DNA from: Pirellulaceae bacterium
GTDB taxonomy: Bacteria > Planctomycetota > Planctomycetia > Pirellulales > Pirellulaceae
Reading direction: 5' to 3'
DNA length: 5,382 nt
Assembly: GCA_030744095.1 (NCBI GenBank)
Contig: JASLRF010000084.1
Span: forward strand, 1 to 5,382
Position numbers and translations under genes: made by a program. Of the stretch, positions 1 through 5,273 are shown in pieces. The stretch's first letter is position 1, and every line of letters starts with the position of its first letter. The notes below the pieces were generated by a model. It did not search any database, was not told the origin of the DNA, and was given only the letters and a program-made list of their open reading frames with translations.

Positions 1-315
1 GGCGGCCTCTTCGGCGGTCATGCTCAGAAGAACGGTAAAGATGGCAAGGGCGGTTGTGGCAACGGTAGCTCGCAAAAGGGCGGCAGCAAAGGTTGCGGAT
101 GTCGCACGAGCTTGCTAGATCGTCTGTTCGCTTGCAATAGCTGTGGCAAGGGCGGAAAAGGCGGCAAGGGCGGCAAGGGCGACAAGGGCGACAAAGCTGG
201 CCCCAGCGCCGACGGCGAAGTCGAAACCCCGATGCCCCCGGCACCGGTTGTCGATCCTTCGGCCTTCCTGCAGACTCGTCGTCCTGTCATCCAAGCGACC
301 AGCTATGTTCGCTAG
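1..315 (+). CDS. Cys/Gly/Lys-rich planctomycete protein, 3' part only
   Basis: The reading frame is open from the first base to a TAG at 313-315, giving 104 residues; the true start lies outside the window. Its sequence is low-complexity and rich in Gly, Lys and Cys, with cysteines at window residues 19, 32, 34, 45 and 48. The last four form a CxC followed by a CxxC, on either side of a short LLDRLF segment. Then come Gly-Gly-Lys/Gly-Asp-Lys triplets and a Pro-rich tail (PMPPAPVVDPSAF) ending in VIQATSYVR. I recall the LLDRLF-plus-Cys module and this type of tail from small secreted planctomycete proteins of unknown function; that is memory, not a search. Export and disulfide or metal binding by the cysteines are inferences, because the N-terminus that would carry a signal peptide is missing. 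A strong terminator follows the stop codon, so this gene ends its transcript. Confidence 0.75.
   Translation, partial: GGLFGGHAQKNGKDGKGGCGNGSSQKGGSKGCGCRTSLLDRLFACNSCGKGGKGGKGGKGDKGDKAGPSADGEVETPMPPAPVVDPSAFLQTRRPVIQATSYVR
145..195 (+). repeat. In-frame Gly-Gly-Lys / Gly-Asp-Lys triplet repeat
   Basis: A degenerate 9-base unit of the type GGCAAGGGC repeats in frame inside the Cys-rich gene. It encodes successive GGK, GGK, GGK, GDK, GDK triplets. Glycine at every third position resembles a very short collagen-like stretch, and the lysines make it strongly basic. The codons vary slightly (GGA, AAA), so it is not a perfect recent expansion. Confidence 0.75.
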
Positions 316-346
316 TCCGGCTCTGACTTGATGAATGTGAATCGAG

Positions 347-382
347 AACGGCCTGTTGGAGAAGTCCTTCAGGCCGTTTTTT
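347..382 (+). terminator. Rho-independent terminator of the Cys-rich gene
   Basis: AACGGCCT (347-354) pairs perfectly with AGGCCGTT (371-378). The loop can form an inner GGA/TCC stem around GAAG. A run of six T (377-382) follows directly. It lies 31 bases after the stop codon of the upstream gene. The opposite strand has no matching T-run after the stem, so it should act only on plus-strand transcripts. Confidence 0.85.
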
Positions 383-399
383 CGTTCGAATTGATGTCG

Positions 400-423
400 G
401 GGGTGGTAGACAAACACCGCCCC
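400..423. repeat. Inverted repeat beyond the 3' end of the helical-protein gene
   Basis: GGGGTGGT (400-407) can pair with ACCGCCCC (416-423) over 8 bp, using one G-U wobble, around an 8-base loop. It lies about 24 bases beyond the stop codon of the minus-strand gene and could mark its transcript end. However, there is no T-run on the minus strand, and in minus-strand RNA the wobble becomes a C-A mismatch. The role is uncertain. Confidence 0.3.
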
Positions 424-446
424 GCCGTGCGGCCACGAACTGCCTC

Positions 447-1607
447 CTAGTTTGACGCCTGTATCAAGCTGCTGGCAAAACCCAATACGTCACCTCGCTT
501 GCGGCAAAGATCTTTGACCTTTTCAAAGTCACCCATCTTCTCGGACAGCTCTAATAGAATCGGGACGACTTGCGCGTCCTGTTGTTGCGGAGCCGCGCTG
601 AAGTCAATCAGGGCGTCGATCGCTTCGCTGGGACGATTGACGCGATCCAACAGCTGCACAAAAGCCTCCATCGGCTGCGATCCATGTTCGTTCGTGTCTA
701 GTGCGGCGACCTTGTTGCGAAAATAGGCGATGGCCTCGTCCACGCCTTCACCAAGTAGGGCACTCAGATAGAACGCCGTGCTGGGATAAATATCCCCAAA
801 CGGCTCGTCCCCTTGGTATTGAAATTGCGAACTTAAGCGACGACCGTACGCCGTCAGATCCAGCGCCAGGCGCAACAATTCTGGGTCTTCCAGAATCCGG
901 GAAAACCGCACTGTCGAAGCCAAATGCGTCGTGTCGATGTGGTAGGAATGCTCGCCAAACATCCAATCCCGATCGGCGACCAGTTCGGCCAGCGTCGTTT
1001 CTGGCGGCTCGGTGCCTTCTTGTTGGACGATGTCTGCTCGCACGGTGGATAGCAATTCGCCGTGCAGGTGTCTTACAAGTAGGCCCGCCGCGGTCCGCTG
1101 GTCAGGTATCGGGTGGCGGGCAATCGACGACTCGTACGTAGTGATTGCATTACACGTACCGAAATGCTCCAACACTAAGCTATACCCACGCGCTGGATCA
1201 ACGCCTTCGTGCAGGCAGACGTCGATCAGCTCTTCAACGCTTTCCTCAGTCGGTTCGATCTTCTCGAGTTCCTTGGCTACGGCGGCGCGATCACCGACAG
1301 GGCGCATGTACATCCACCCTTCACGGGCGAAACCGTCTCGCAACAGCAGCATGCCAACCTCCCGGCAGGCGTCAATTAGCCCTTCTTCCAATCCGTTGCG
1401 CCGAGGTTCATCGAGTTCGTCGCCTGATTCGCTGTACGTGATCGGCAGCCCAAGGCCATGTCGGACTCGCATTTTCAGGGCCTCGAAAAGTTCGTGGTGC
1501 TTCTTCTTCTCGCGCAGCTGGGAGACCAACTGGTCCAAGACGCCGGCGACACCGGTATTGGCAAGTTCCTGTTCGAGTCGATTGAATTCTGTTTGTGTCG
1601 TGGACAT
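447..1607 (-). CDS. Conserved-looking helical-repeat protein of unknown function
   Basis: The gene encodes 386 residues from ATG at 1607 to TAG at 447-449. The frame can be extended to a GTG at 1673, but that adds a Pro/Arg/Cys-rich stretch unlike the rest, so the ATG beginning MSTTQTEFNRLEQ is preferred. Only a weak GGAA lies upstream. I do not recognise a named family. The protein looks soluble and almost wholly helical, with no signal peptide or membrane segment. The N-terminus (residues 1-45) is heptad-like with a basic REKKKHH segment. The C-terminal third (about 310-386) has paired amphipathic helices resembling TPR or alpha-solenoid repeats. A central block at about 219-231 carries His220, His223, Asp225 and His228 in an HxxHxDxxH arrangement; metal binding there is only a possibility. 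The gene is divergent from hemDE, and no shared role is evident. My recollection of similar planctomycete hypothetical proteins is unverified. Confidence 0.8.
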   Translation of the reverse strand: MSTTQTEFNRLEQELANTGVAGVLDQLVSQLREKKKHHELFEALKMRVRHGLGLPITYSESGDELDEPRRNGLEEGLIDACREVGMLLLRDGFAREGWMYMRPVGDRAAVAKELEKIEPTEESVEELIDVCLHEGVDPARGYSLVLEHFGTCNAITTYESSIARHPIPDQRTAAGLLVRHLHGELLSTVRADIVQQEGTEPPETTLAELVADRDWMFGEHSYHIDTTHLASTVRFSRILEDPELLRLALDLTAYGRRLSSQFQYQGDEPFGDIYPSTAFYLSALLGEGVDEAIAYFRNKVAALDTNEHGSQPMEAFVQLLDRVNRPSEAIDALIDFSAAPQQQDAQVVPILLELSEKMGDFEKVKDLCRKRGDVLGFASSLIQASN

Positions 1608-1778
1608 AGAAAGATTCCAGTCGCGGATGGTTGGACAGCGGGTCCTTTGGGTGGGTTCGTGCGGGAAGGCCACTCACGCGCACGGCGTTATGCAAGTACG
1701 TTCTGACATCCTAACTGAAAATTGCTGCGTGTAGAACGGGCCCAATGAGAAGCCACGACCGCCCAGAGACAATGTGAA

Positions 1779-1815
1779 CTACTGCCCAATCGTCGGGCGT
1801 TGGGGCCTACTGCCC
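1779..1815 (+). repeat. 9-bp direct repeat CTACTGCCC upstream of hemDE
   Basis: CTACTGCCC occurs at 1779-1787 and again at 1807-1815, with starts 28 bases apart. Each copy sits next to a GC-rich inverted repeat: GCCC (1784-1787) with GGGC (1795-1798), and GGGGC (1802-1806) with GCCCC (1812-1816). Paired sites of this kind could be an operator or a duplication remnant. The sequence alone does not decide. Confidence 0.4.
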
Positions 1816-1840
1816 CTGCACTGCGGCCGAAAGCCCCAAC
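1799..1840. repeat. 8-bp inverted repeat in the hemDE upstream region
   Basis: GTTGGGGC (1799-1806) is perfectly complementary to GCCCCAAC (1833-1840) across a 26-base interior. It competes with the smaller GGGGC/GCCCC stem at 1802-1816, so two mutually exclusive folds are possible in a transcript that crosses it. It lies about 90 bases before the hemDE start. There is no T-run, so it is not a standard terminator. Confidence 0.45.
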
Positions 1841-1927
1841 CACGTCTTACCATCTCCAATTCCAAATCCCAATCGCCCGGGATTCAGGCTTGTTCCGTCA
1901 ATCCAAACGATCAAGTAGCATAACTGC

Positions 1928-3853
1928 ATGAGTACACCTTTGGAATCATTTAACGGGCTCGCGGTTGCTGCGTTTGAGAGCCGGCGTGCTGACGACATGA
2001 CTCGCCTGATTGCCAGGCATGGTGGCGAACCCCACGTCAGCGCTTCAATGCGCGAAATCCCACTCGAGAAGAACACGCAGGCAATCGACTTTGCACACCG
2101 GCTGATCACGGGAGAAATCGGGATTGCGGTGTTTTTGACTGGCGTTGGGTTTAAGCAATTGCTGGAGGTTGTCGAACGGCATGTCGATCGTCAGCGTTAC
2201 TTGAATGCGTTGGCGGACATTACGACCATCGTGCGCGGTCCCAAGGCGGCCGCCGCGATGAAGGCGGCTGCCCTGACGCCAACCCATCGTGTCCCCGAAC
2301 CCAACACCTGGCGCGACCTACTCACGATGATCGATCAAGGCATTCCGATGGCCAATCAGGTCATCGGGCTGCAGGAGTATGGCAAGTCGAACCCGAGTCT
2401 GGTCGCCGGTTTGGAGGCACGTGGCGCGCAAGTCGTCATCGTGCCGGTCTACAAATGGGGGCTGCCGGAAGCGCGGGGGCCGTTGGAAGAGAACGTCCGC
2501 GCCATTGCTGCCGGTGAACGATCAGTGTTGTTATTCACGACTGCGCAACAAGCTGTCAACGTGCTGGCGGTCGCCGAAGAGATGGGGTTGAGCGAAGAGG
2601 TTCAACAACAACTGCGCGGTGCCGTGATCGCGTCCGTCGGACCGACTACCAGCGAGACGCTGCGAGAACTTGGAATCTCCGTGGACATTGAACCCGACCA
2701 TCCCAAAATGGGTCCTCTGGTTGCCGCTGCAGCGGCGCGGAGTGAACCGATCCTGGCGCGCAAACGTCGCGTCACGGCCATGCTGTCGAGTCCTGTCTCG
2801 GATCCCCAAGACCAACAATCTCCGTGGTACGACAGTCTCTTCATGAAGGCCTGTCGTGGCGAACCGACCGACGTGACGCCTGTGTGGCTGATGCGCCAAG
2901 CGGGACGGTACATGGCGGAATATCGCGAAGTTCGCGCCAAGACAACGTTCTTGGAACTCTGCAAGAACCCCCAGCTTTGTAGCGAGATTATGGTCACTGC
3001 CGTCAATCGCTTGGGCGTGGATGCCGCGATTATCTTCTCCGACCTGCTACCGATTTTAGAGCCGATGGGTTTGGATTTGGAATTTGCACCAGGCGAAGGT
3101 CCGATCATTCACAATCCTATCCGTGAAGCCACCGAGGTGGATCGCGTGTTGGAACTCGAAGACGTTGACTCATTGGACTTCGTTATCGAGACGGTTCGCC
3201 AGACGCGGCTCGACCTGCCCGACGACATGCCGCTGATCGGCTTTGCCGGGGCCCCGTTTACACTTGCCAGCTATACGATCGAAGGGGGTGCCAGTCGCAA
3301 TTACCTGCACACCAAGACGCTGATGTACCGTGACGGTGGCGCCTGGCGAGCGTTAATGGAACGGTTTGCCCGCGCCGTCACGCGCTATTTGAATGCCCAG
3401 ATCGCGGCTGGAGCACAATGCGTGCAGCTGTTCGATTCGTGGGTCGGTTGCTTGGGGCCTGACGACTACCGGCGCTATGTCTTGCCATACATTTCCGACA
3501 TCGTCGGAGGAATCGTGCCGGGTGTGCCGGTGATCAACTTCGGCACGGGCAACCCCGCACTGCTTCCTCTGTTGGCCGAAGCAAACAGCCAGGTGATCGG
3601 CATCGACTGGCGAATACGGCTGGACGAAGCCTGGGAGACAGTTGGCCATGATCGCTCCGTGCAAGGCAATCTCGACCCTTTGGTGCTGCTGGCCGATCGA
3701 AGCGTAATCCGCGAGCGCGTTCAGGAGGTCCTTGACCAGGCCGGAGGAAGACCTGGTCACATTTTCAACCTGGGACACGGCGTGCTTCAACAAACACCGG
3801 TCGACAACGCGATCGCATTGGTGAACGCCGTGCATGAGTTGAGTTCACGATAG
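1928..3853 (+). CDS. Bifunctional uroporphyrinogen-III synthase / uroporphyrinogen decarboxylase (HemD-HemE fusion)
   Basis: One uninterrupted 641-residue frame joins two haem-pathway enzymes. Residues 1 to about 275 resemble uroporphyrinogen-III synthase, which closes hydroxymethylbilane to uroporphyrinogen III. Features seen are PVYKWGLPE with Tyr175 (matching the family's conserved Tyr), LFTTAQQAV at 202-210, and SVGPTTSETLRELG followed by DHPKMGPLV. A Gln/Pro/Ser-containing linker (about 276-297) leads to a full-length uroporphyrinogen decarboxylase, which removes four acetate carboxyls to give coproporphyrinogen III. Its signature MRQAGRY contains Arg323 and Arg327. Asp372 (FSDLL), Tyr449 (SYTIEGG), Ser504 (DSWVG) and His617 (NLGHGV) align with human UROD Arg37, Arg41, Asp86, Tyr164, Ser219 and His339. 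Both halves look intact and cytosolic. The ATG has no Shine-Dalgarno. An in-frame ATG at 2780 (Met285) could start a separate HemE, also without one. The HemE call is near certain and the HemD call strong. Confidence 0.95.
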   Translation: MSTPLESFNGLAVAAFESRRADDMTRLIARHGGEPHVSASMREIPLEKNTQAIDFAHRLITGEIGIAVFLTGVGFKQLLEVVERHVDRQRYLNALADITTIVRGPKAAAAMKAAALTPTHRVPEPNTWRDLLTMIDQGIPMANQVIGLQEYGKSNPSLVAGLEARGAQVVIVPVYKWGLPEARGPLEENVRAIAAGERSVLLFTTAQQAVNVLAVAEEMGLSEEVQQQLRGAVIASVGPTTSETLRELGISVDIEPDHPKMGPLVAAAAARSEPILARKRRVTAMLSSPVSDPQDQQSPWYDSLFMKACRGEPTDVTPVWLMRQAGRYMAEYREVRAKTTFLELCKNPQLCSEIMVTAVNRLGVDAAIIFSDLLPILEPMGLDLEFAPGEGPIIHNPIREATEVDRVLELEDVDSLDFVIETVRQTRLDLPDDMPLIGFAGAPFTLASYTIEGGASRNYLHTKTLMYRDGGAWRALMERFARAVTRYLNAQIAAGAQCVQLFDSWVGCLGPDDYRRYVLPYISDIVGGIVPGVPVINFGTGNPALLPLLAEANSQVIGIDWRIRLDEAWETVGHDRSVQGNLDPLVLLADRSVIRERVQEVLDQAGGRPGHIFNLGHGVLQQTPVDNAIALVNAVHELSSR

Positions 3854-3880
3854 GCACGCGCCGCGAATTCTTGGCCGTCT

Positions 3881-3902
3881 GAGGCCCGCTCTGGGCTCTT
3901 TG
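3881..3902 (+). terminator. Weak candidate terminator after hemDE
   Basis: GAG-G-CCC (3881-3887, one bulged G) can pair with GGGCTC (3893-3898) around a 5-base loop, followed by only four T (3899-3902 reads TTTG, with the preceding C-T). It lies 27 bases after the hemDE stop in a convergent spacer. The short T-run and the bulge make it a poor intrinsic terminator. The rest of the spacer to 4007 shows nothing else I can support. Confidence 0.35.
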
Positions 3903-4007
3903 TCACGCGATCTGCGACACCAACGTCATGACTGAATCGACGTCGTAAAAGCTGTACAATCTCCAAAGGACGCGGCCGTTTCGCGTTCGGTCTGAATCAG
4001 AAATGAA

Positions 4008-5012
4008 TCACGCCGATTCACGAATATGCACCCAGGTGTGGACGTGTGGCTTACCGCGGAAGTACCAGACCATTGCTGGCCCCTCCACTTGCCATACGTC
4101 CCAGACCTGATCGTTCCCAATGTTCTCGTTCTTGTAATATGAAAAGTGCAGGTTGTCCAAGCCGTTCTTCCTGATCAACTTCATCGATTCCTTGCGGTCT
4201 TTTTCGCGAAACGGGGCAAGCAGGTCTTCAAGGACCTTTTCGGCCAACCCTTTCTGGTCGGCGGACAATTCACTAACGGGAATTCCATCCAAGTCACCTG
4301 CATTGCCTTTTAGCTTTACAGTCTCGTTGCCGTGTTCGCCGCGCGATCTTCCCAGCAGTGCAAGTTTGCGTTGCTTGCCATCAAGCGCTTGAAACAGCTC
4401 GTTCGCACGTTTGGCCTGGTACCAGTAGATGTTGCCAGGATGATCCGCGGTTTCGTTGAAATCTTCTGCCGCGTGGCCGTAGAAAATCGGCCCACCAAAG
4501 GCGGCGCCTTTTACCGAATCGCCGTCGCAGCGTCGGGTGACGTGCCTGCCTGACAGCACGAATTCAAACTTGCCGCTACCTGGCTCGCCAAATAGGGCGA
4601 TCGCACTTTTGCCGAAGCCGGCATCGTGTTCAACTTGTGCCAGCACTTTCTCAACCCACTCCGGGCTATGCAAACCGTTGAAGATCTGACGAACTAAGTC
4701 CTGCTGGTCTTTGTCAAAATCACTTCCCAGTCGCGGTTTGGTGATGTGCCAATTATTATTAACGGCCGAACGCAGATCATGATCGAAGGGAAATGCAACT
4801 TTCTTCTTCTGTTCGTCCTTCAACGAGCTGTAGAGCTGCTGGACCAGTGTTTCTGGTTTGGCAAGTTTGCCTTCTTTGGCGACGGCGGGAATACCTGTCA
4901 GCAGGCCAGTTGAAGCGGCGGCAAGACCGGCCACAGTTGCCGATTTGATGAAATCGCGACGCGTACCGTGCTCGGTATTGCAATCAGGGCAGTTGTCTCT
5001 CTGAGCGAACAT
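4008..5012 (-). CDS. Tat-exported DUF3500-type protein
   Basis: The gene encodes 334 residues from ATG at 5012 to TGA at 4008-4010. The start is fixed by GGAGG 8 bases upstream and by the signal peptide that follows. Residues 17-45 form a twin-arginine signal: TRRDFIK with Arg18-Arg19, a hydrophobic Ala/Gly/Leu core, and AVA-K as the likely cleavage site after Ala45. Folded export across the cytoplasmic membrane is expected. The mature part resembles DUF3500, a family without established function as far as I know: FGEPGSGKFEFVLSGRH (141-157), RRCDGDS, AFGGPIFYGHA (171-181), then a C-terminal MVWYFRGKPHVHTWVHI with His323, His325 and His329. Before the signal lies a CPDC pair (Cys8, Cys11), which would be lost on cleavage. 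The family assignment is from recognition of these blocks, not a search. The upstream codirectional gene is a probable beta-propeller protein, 261 bases away. Confidence 0.82.
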   Translation of the reverse strand: MFAQRDNCPDCNTEHGTRRDFIKSATVAGLAAASTGLLTGIPAVAKEGKLAKPETLVQQLYSSLKDEQKKKVAFPFDHDLRSAVNNNWHITKPRLGSDFDKDQQDLVRQIFNGLHSPEWVEKVLAQVEHDAGFGKSAIALFGEPGSGKFEFVLSGRHVTRRCDGDSVKGAAFGGPIFYGHAAEDFNETADHPGNIYWYQAKRANELFQALDGKQRKLALLGRSRGEHGNETVKLKGNAGDLDGIPVSELSADQKGLAEKVLEDLLAPFREKDRKESMKLIRKNGLDNLHFSYYKNENIGNDQVWDVWQVEGPAMVWYFRGKPHVHTWVHIRESA

Positions 5013-5020
5013 GGGAGGAA

Positions 5021-5025
5021 CCTCC
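5021..5025 (-). promoter_or_regulatory. Ribosome binding site of the DUF3500-type gene
   Basis: GGAGG on the minus strand lies 8 bases before the ATG at 5012. It is the only strong Shine-Dalgarno in this window. It is directly followed by its own near-complement (GGAGGTTCCTCC), so the site could fold on itself; this is discussed in the findings. Confidence 0.75.
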
Positions 5026-5116
5026 GTGGGAAACTTGATCGTAGATGGGACGAGAAGCGCAGCGAACTGAATTAGAGACTAGCCGCATCGCCGACGCAAT
5101 ACCGCAACGATGGACG

Positions 5117-5122
5117 ATTTTA
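5117..5122 (-). promoter_or_regulatory. Possible -10 element for the DUF3500-type gene
   Basis: On the minus strand the stretch TTGATAAAATCG contains TAAAAT (5122 down to 5117), the most AT-rich point in the spacer. A -35 match 17-19 bases further upstream (TTCTGG or CTGGTG) is poor. If used, it would give a leader of about 95-100 bases. This is weak evidence from composition only. Confidence 0.2.
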
Positions 5123-5155
5123 TCAACCTGACGCCATCTCACCAGAAAGCTTGTA

Positions 5156-5170
5156 CCAGGTTCTTCCTGG
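5156..5170. repeat. Small perfect hairpin CCAGG-TTCTT-CCTGG
   Basis: CCAGG (5156-5160) and CCTGG (5166-5170) form a perfect 5-bp stem around TTCTT. There is no T-run on either strand, so it is not an intrinsic terminator. It is the leftmost of several hairpins in this spacer and sits upstream of the candidate -10. Confidence 0.4.
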
Positions 5171-5189
5171 CAAATGAGTCGAGTTTTCA

Positions 5190-5273
5190 GCGACGGGCAC
5201 CAACCGCAGGTTGGTCGGGGAGCGGGTCGCCGCAACCGAGCGATAGCTCGCGTCGGTCCGAGGCTCAGCCTCG
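5190..5273. repeat. Cluster of three perfect hairpins, REP-like
   Basis: Three perfect stem-loops lie in a row. ACCAACC-GCA-GGTTGGT is at 5199-5215 and can be enclosed by an outer GCGAC (5190-5194)/GTCGC (5226-5230) stem. CGAGC-GATA-GCTCG is at 5237-5250. CGAGGC-TCA-GCCTCG is at 5259-5273. In minus-strand order the cluster begins at the base right after the stop codon of the beta-propeller gene. None is followed by a T-run, which argues against ordinary intrinsic termination. A repetitive extragenic palindrome, an mRNA 3'-end stabiliser or a Rho-linked boundary are possible roles. The hairpins are certain; the role is inference. Confidence 0.65.

Larger units (their letters stand above)
1608..1927. 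promoter_or_regulatory. Divergent intergenic region between the helical-protein gene and hemDE
   Basis: This 320-base spacer must hold the promoters of both divergent genes. I find no convincing small ORF or RNA gene. No good -35/-10 pair is visible. For the minus-strand gene, a TAGGAT-like hexamer lies in the AT-richer stretch near 1705-1720. For hemDE, TAGCAT at 1916-1921 would place initiation near the ATG itself, but its -35 partner is poor. The middle third (about 1779-1840) holds direct and inverted repeats listed separately. No typical riboswitch core is recognised. Confidence 0.5.

Noticed and set aside
1608..1673. GTG start at 1673 for the helical-protein gene
   Set aside because: The 22 extra residues are Pro/Arg/Cys-rich and unlike the following helical sequence, and the ATG at 1607 begins a typical N-terminus.
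1012..1734. 240-residue plus-strand frame opposite the helical-protein gene
   Set aside because: Ser/Arg/Cys-rich antisense shadow of the minus-strand gene without any recognisable motif.
2531..3108. Minus-strand frames inside hemDE (2531-2899 and 2602-3108)
   Set aside because: Antisense shadows of a strongly conserved enzyme gene; their compositions are those of reverse-complement translation.
3955..3960. TACAAT as a -10 promoter element on the plus strand
   Set aside because: No acceptable -35 partner and no plus-strand gene follows; the next gene is on the minus strand.
3993..4020. TGAATC / GATTCA inverted repeat at the end of the DUF3500-type gene
   Set aside because: Only 6 bp, AT-rich, partly inside the coding end and without a T-run; likely chance.
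4570..4592. GEPGSGK in the DUF3500-type protein as a Walker A nucleotide-binding loop
   Set aside because: The Lys is followed by Phe, not Ser/Thr; no Walker B is seen and the protein is Tat-exported. The segment fits a DUF3500 conserved block.
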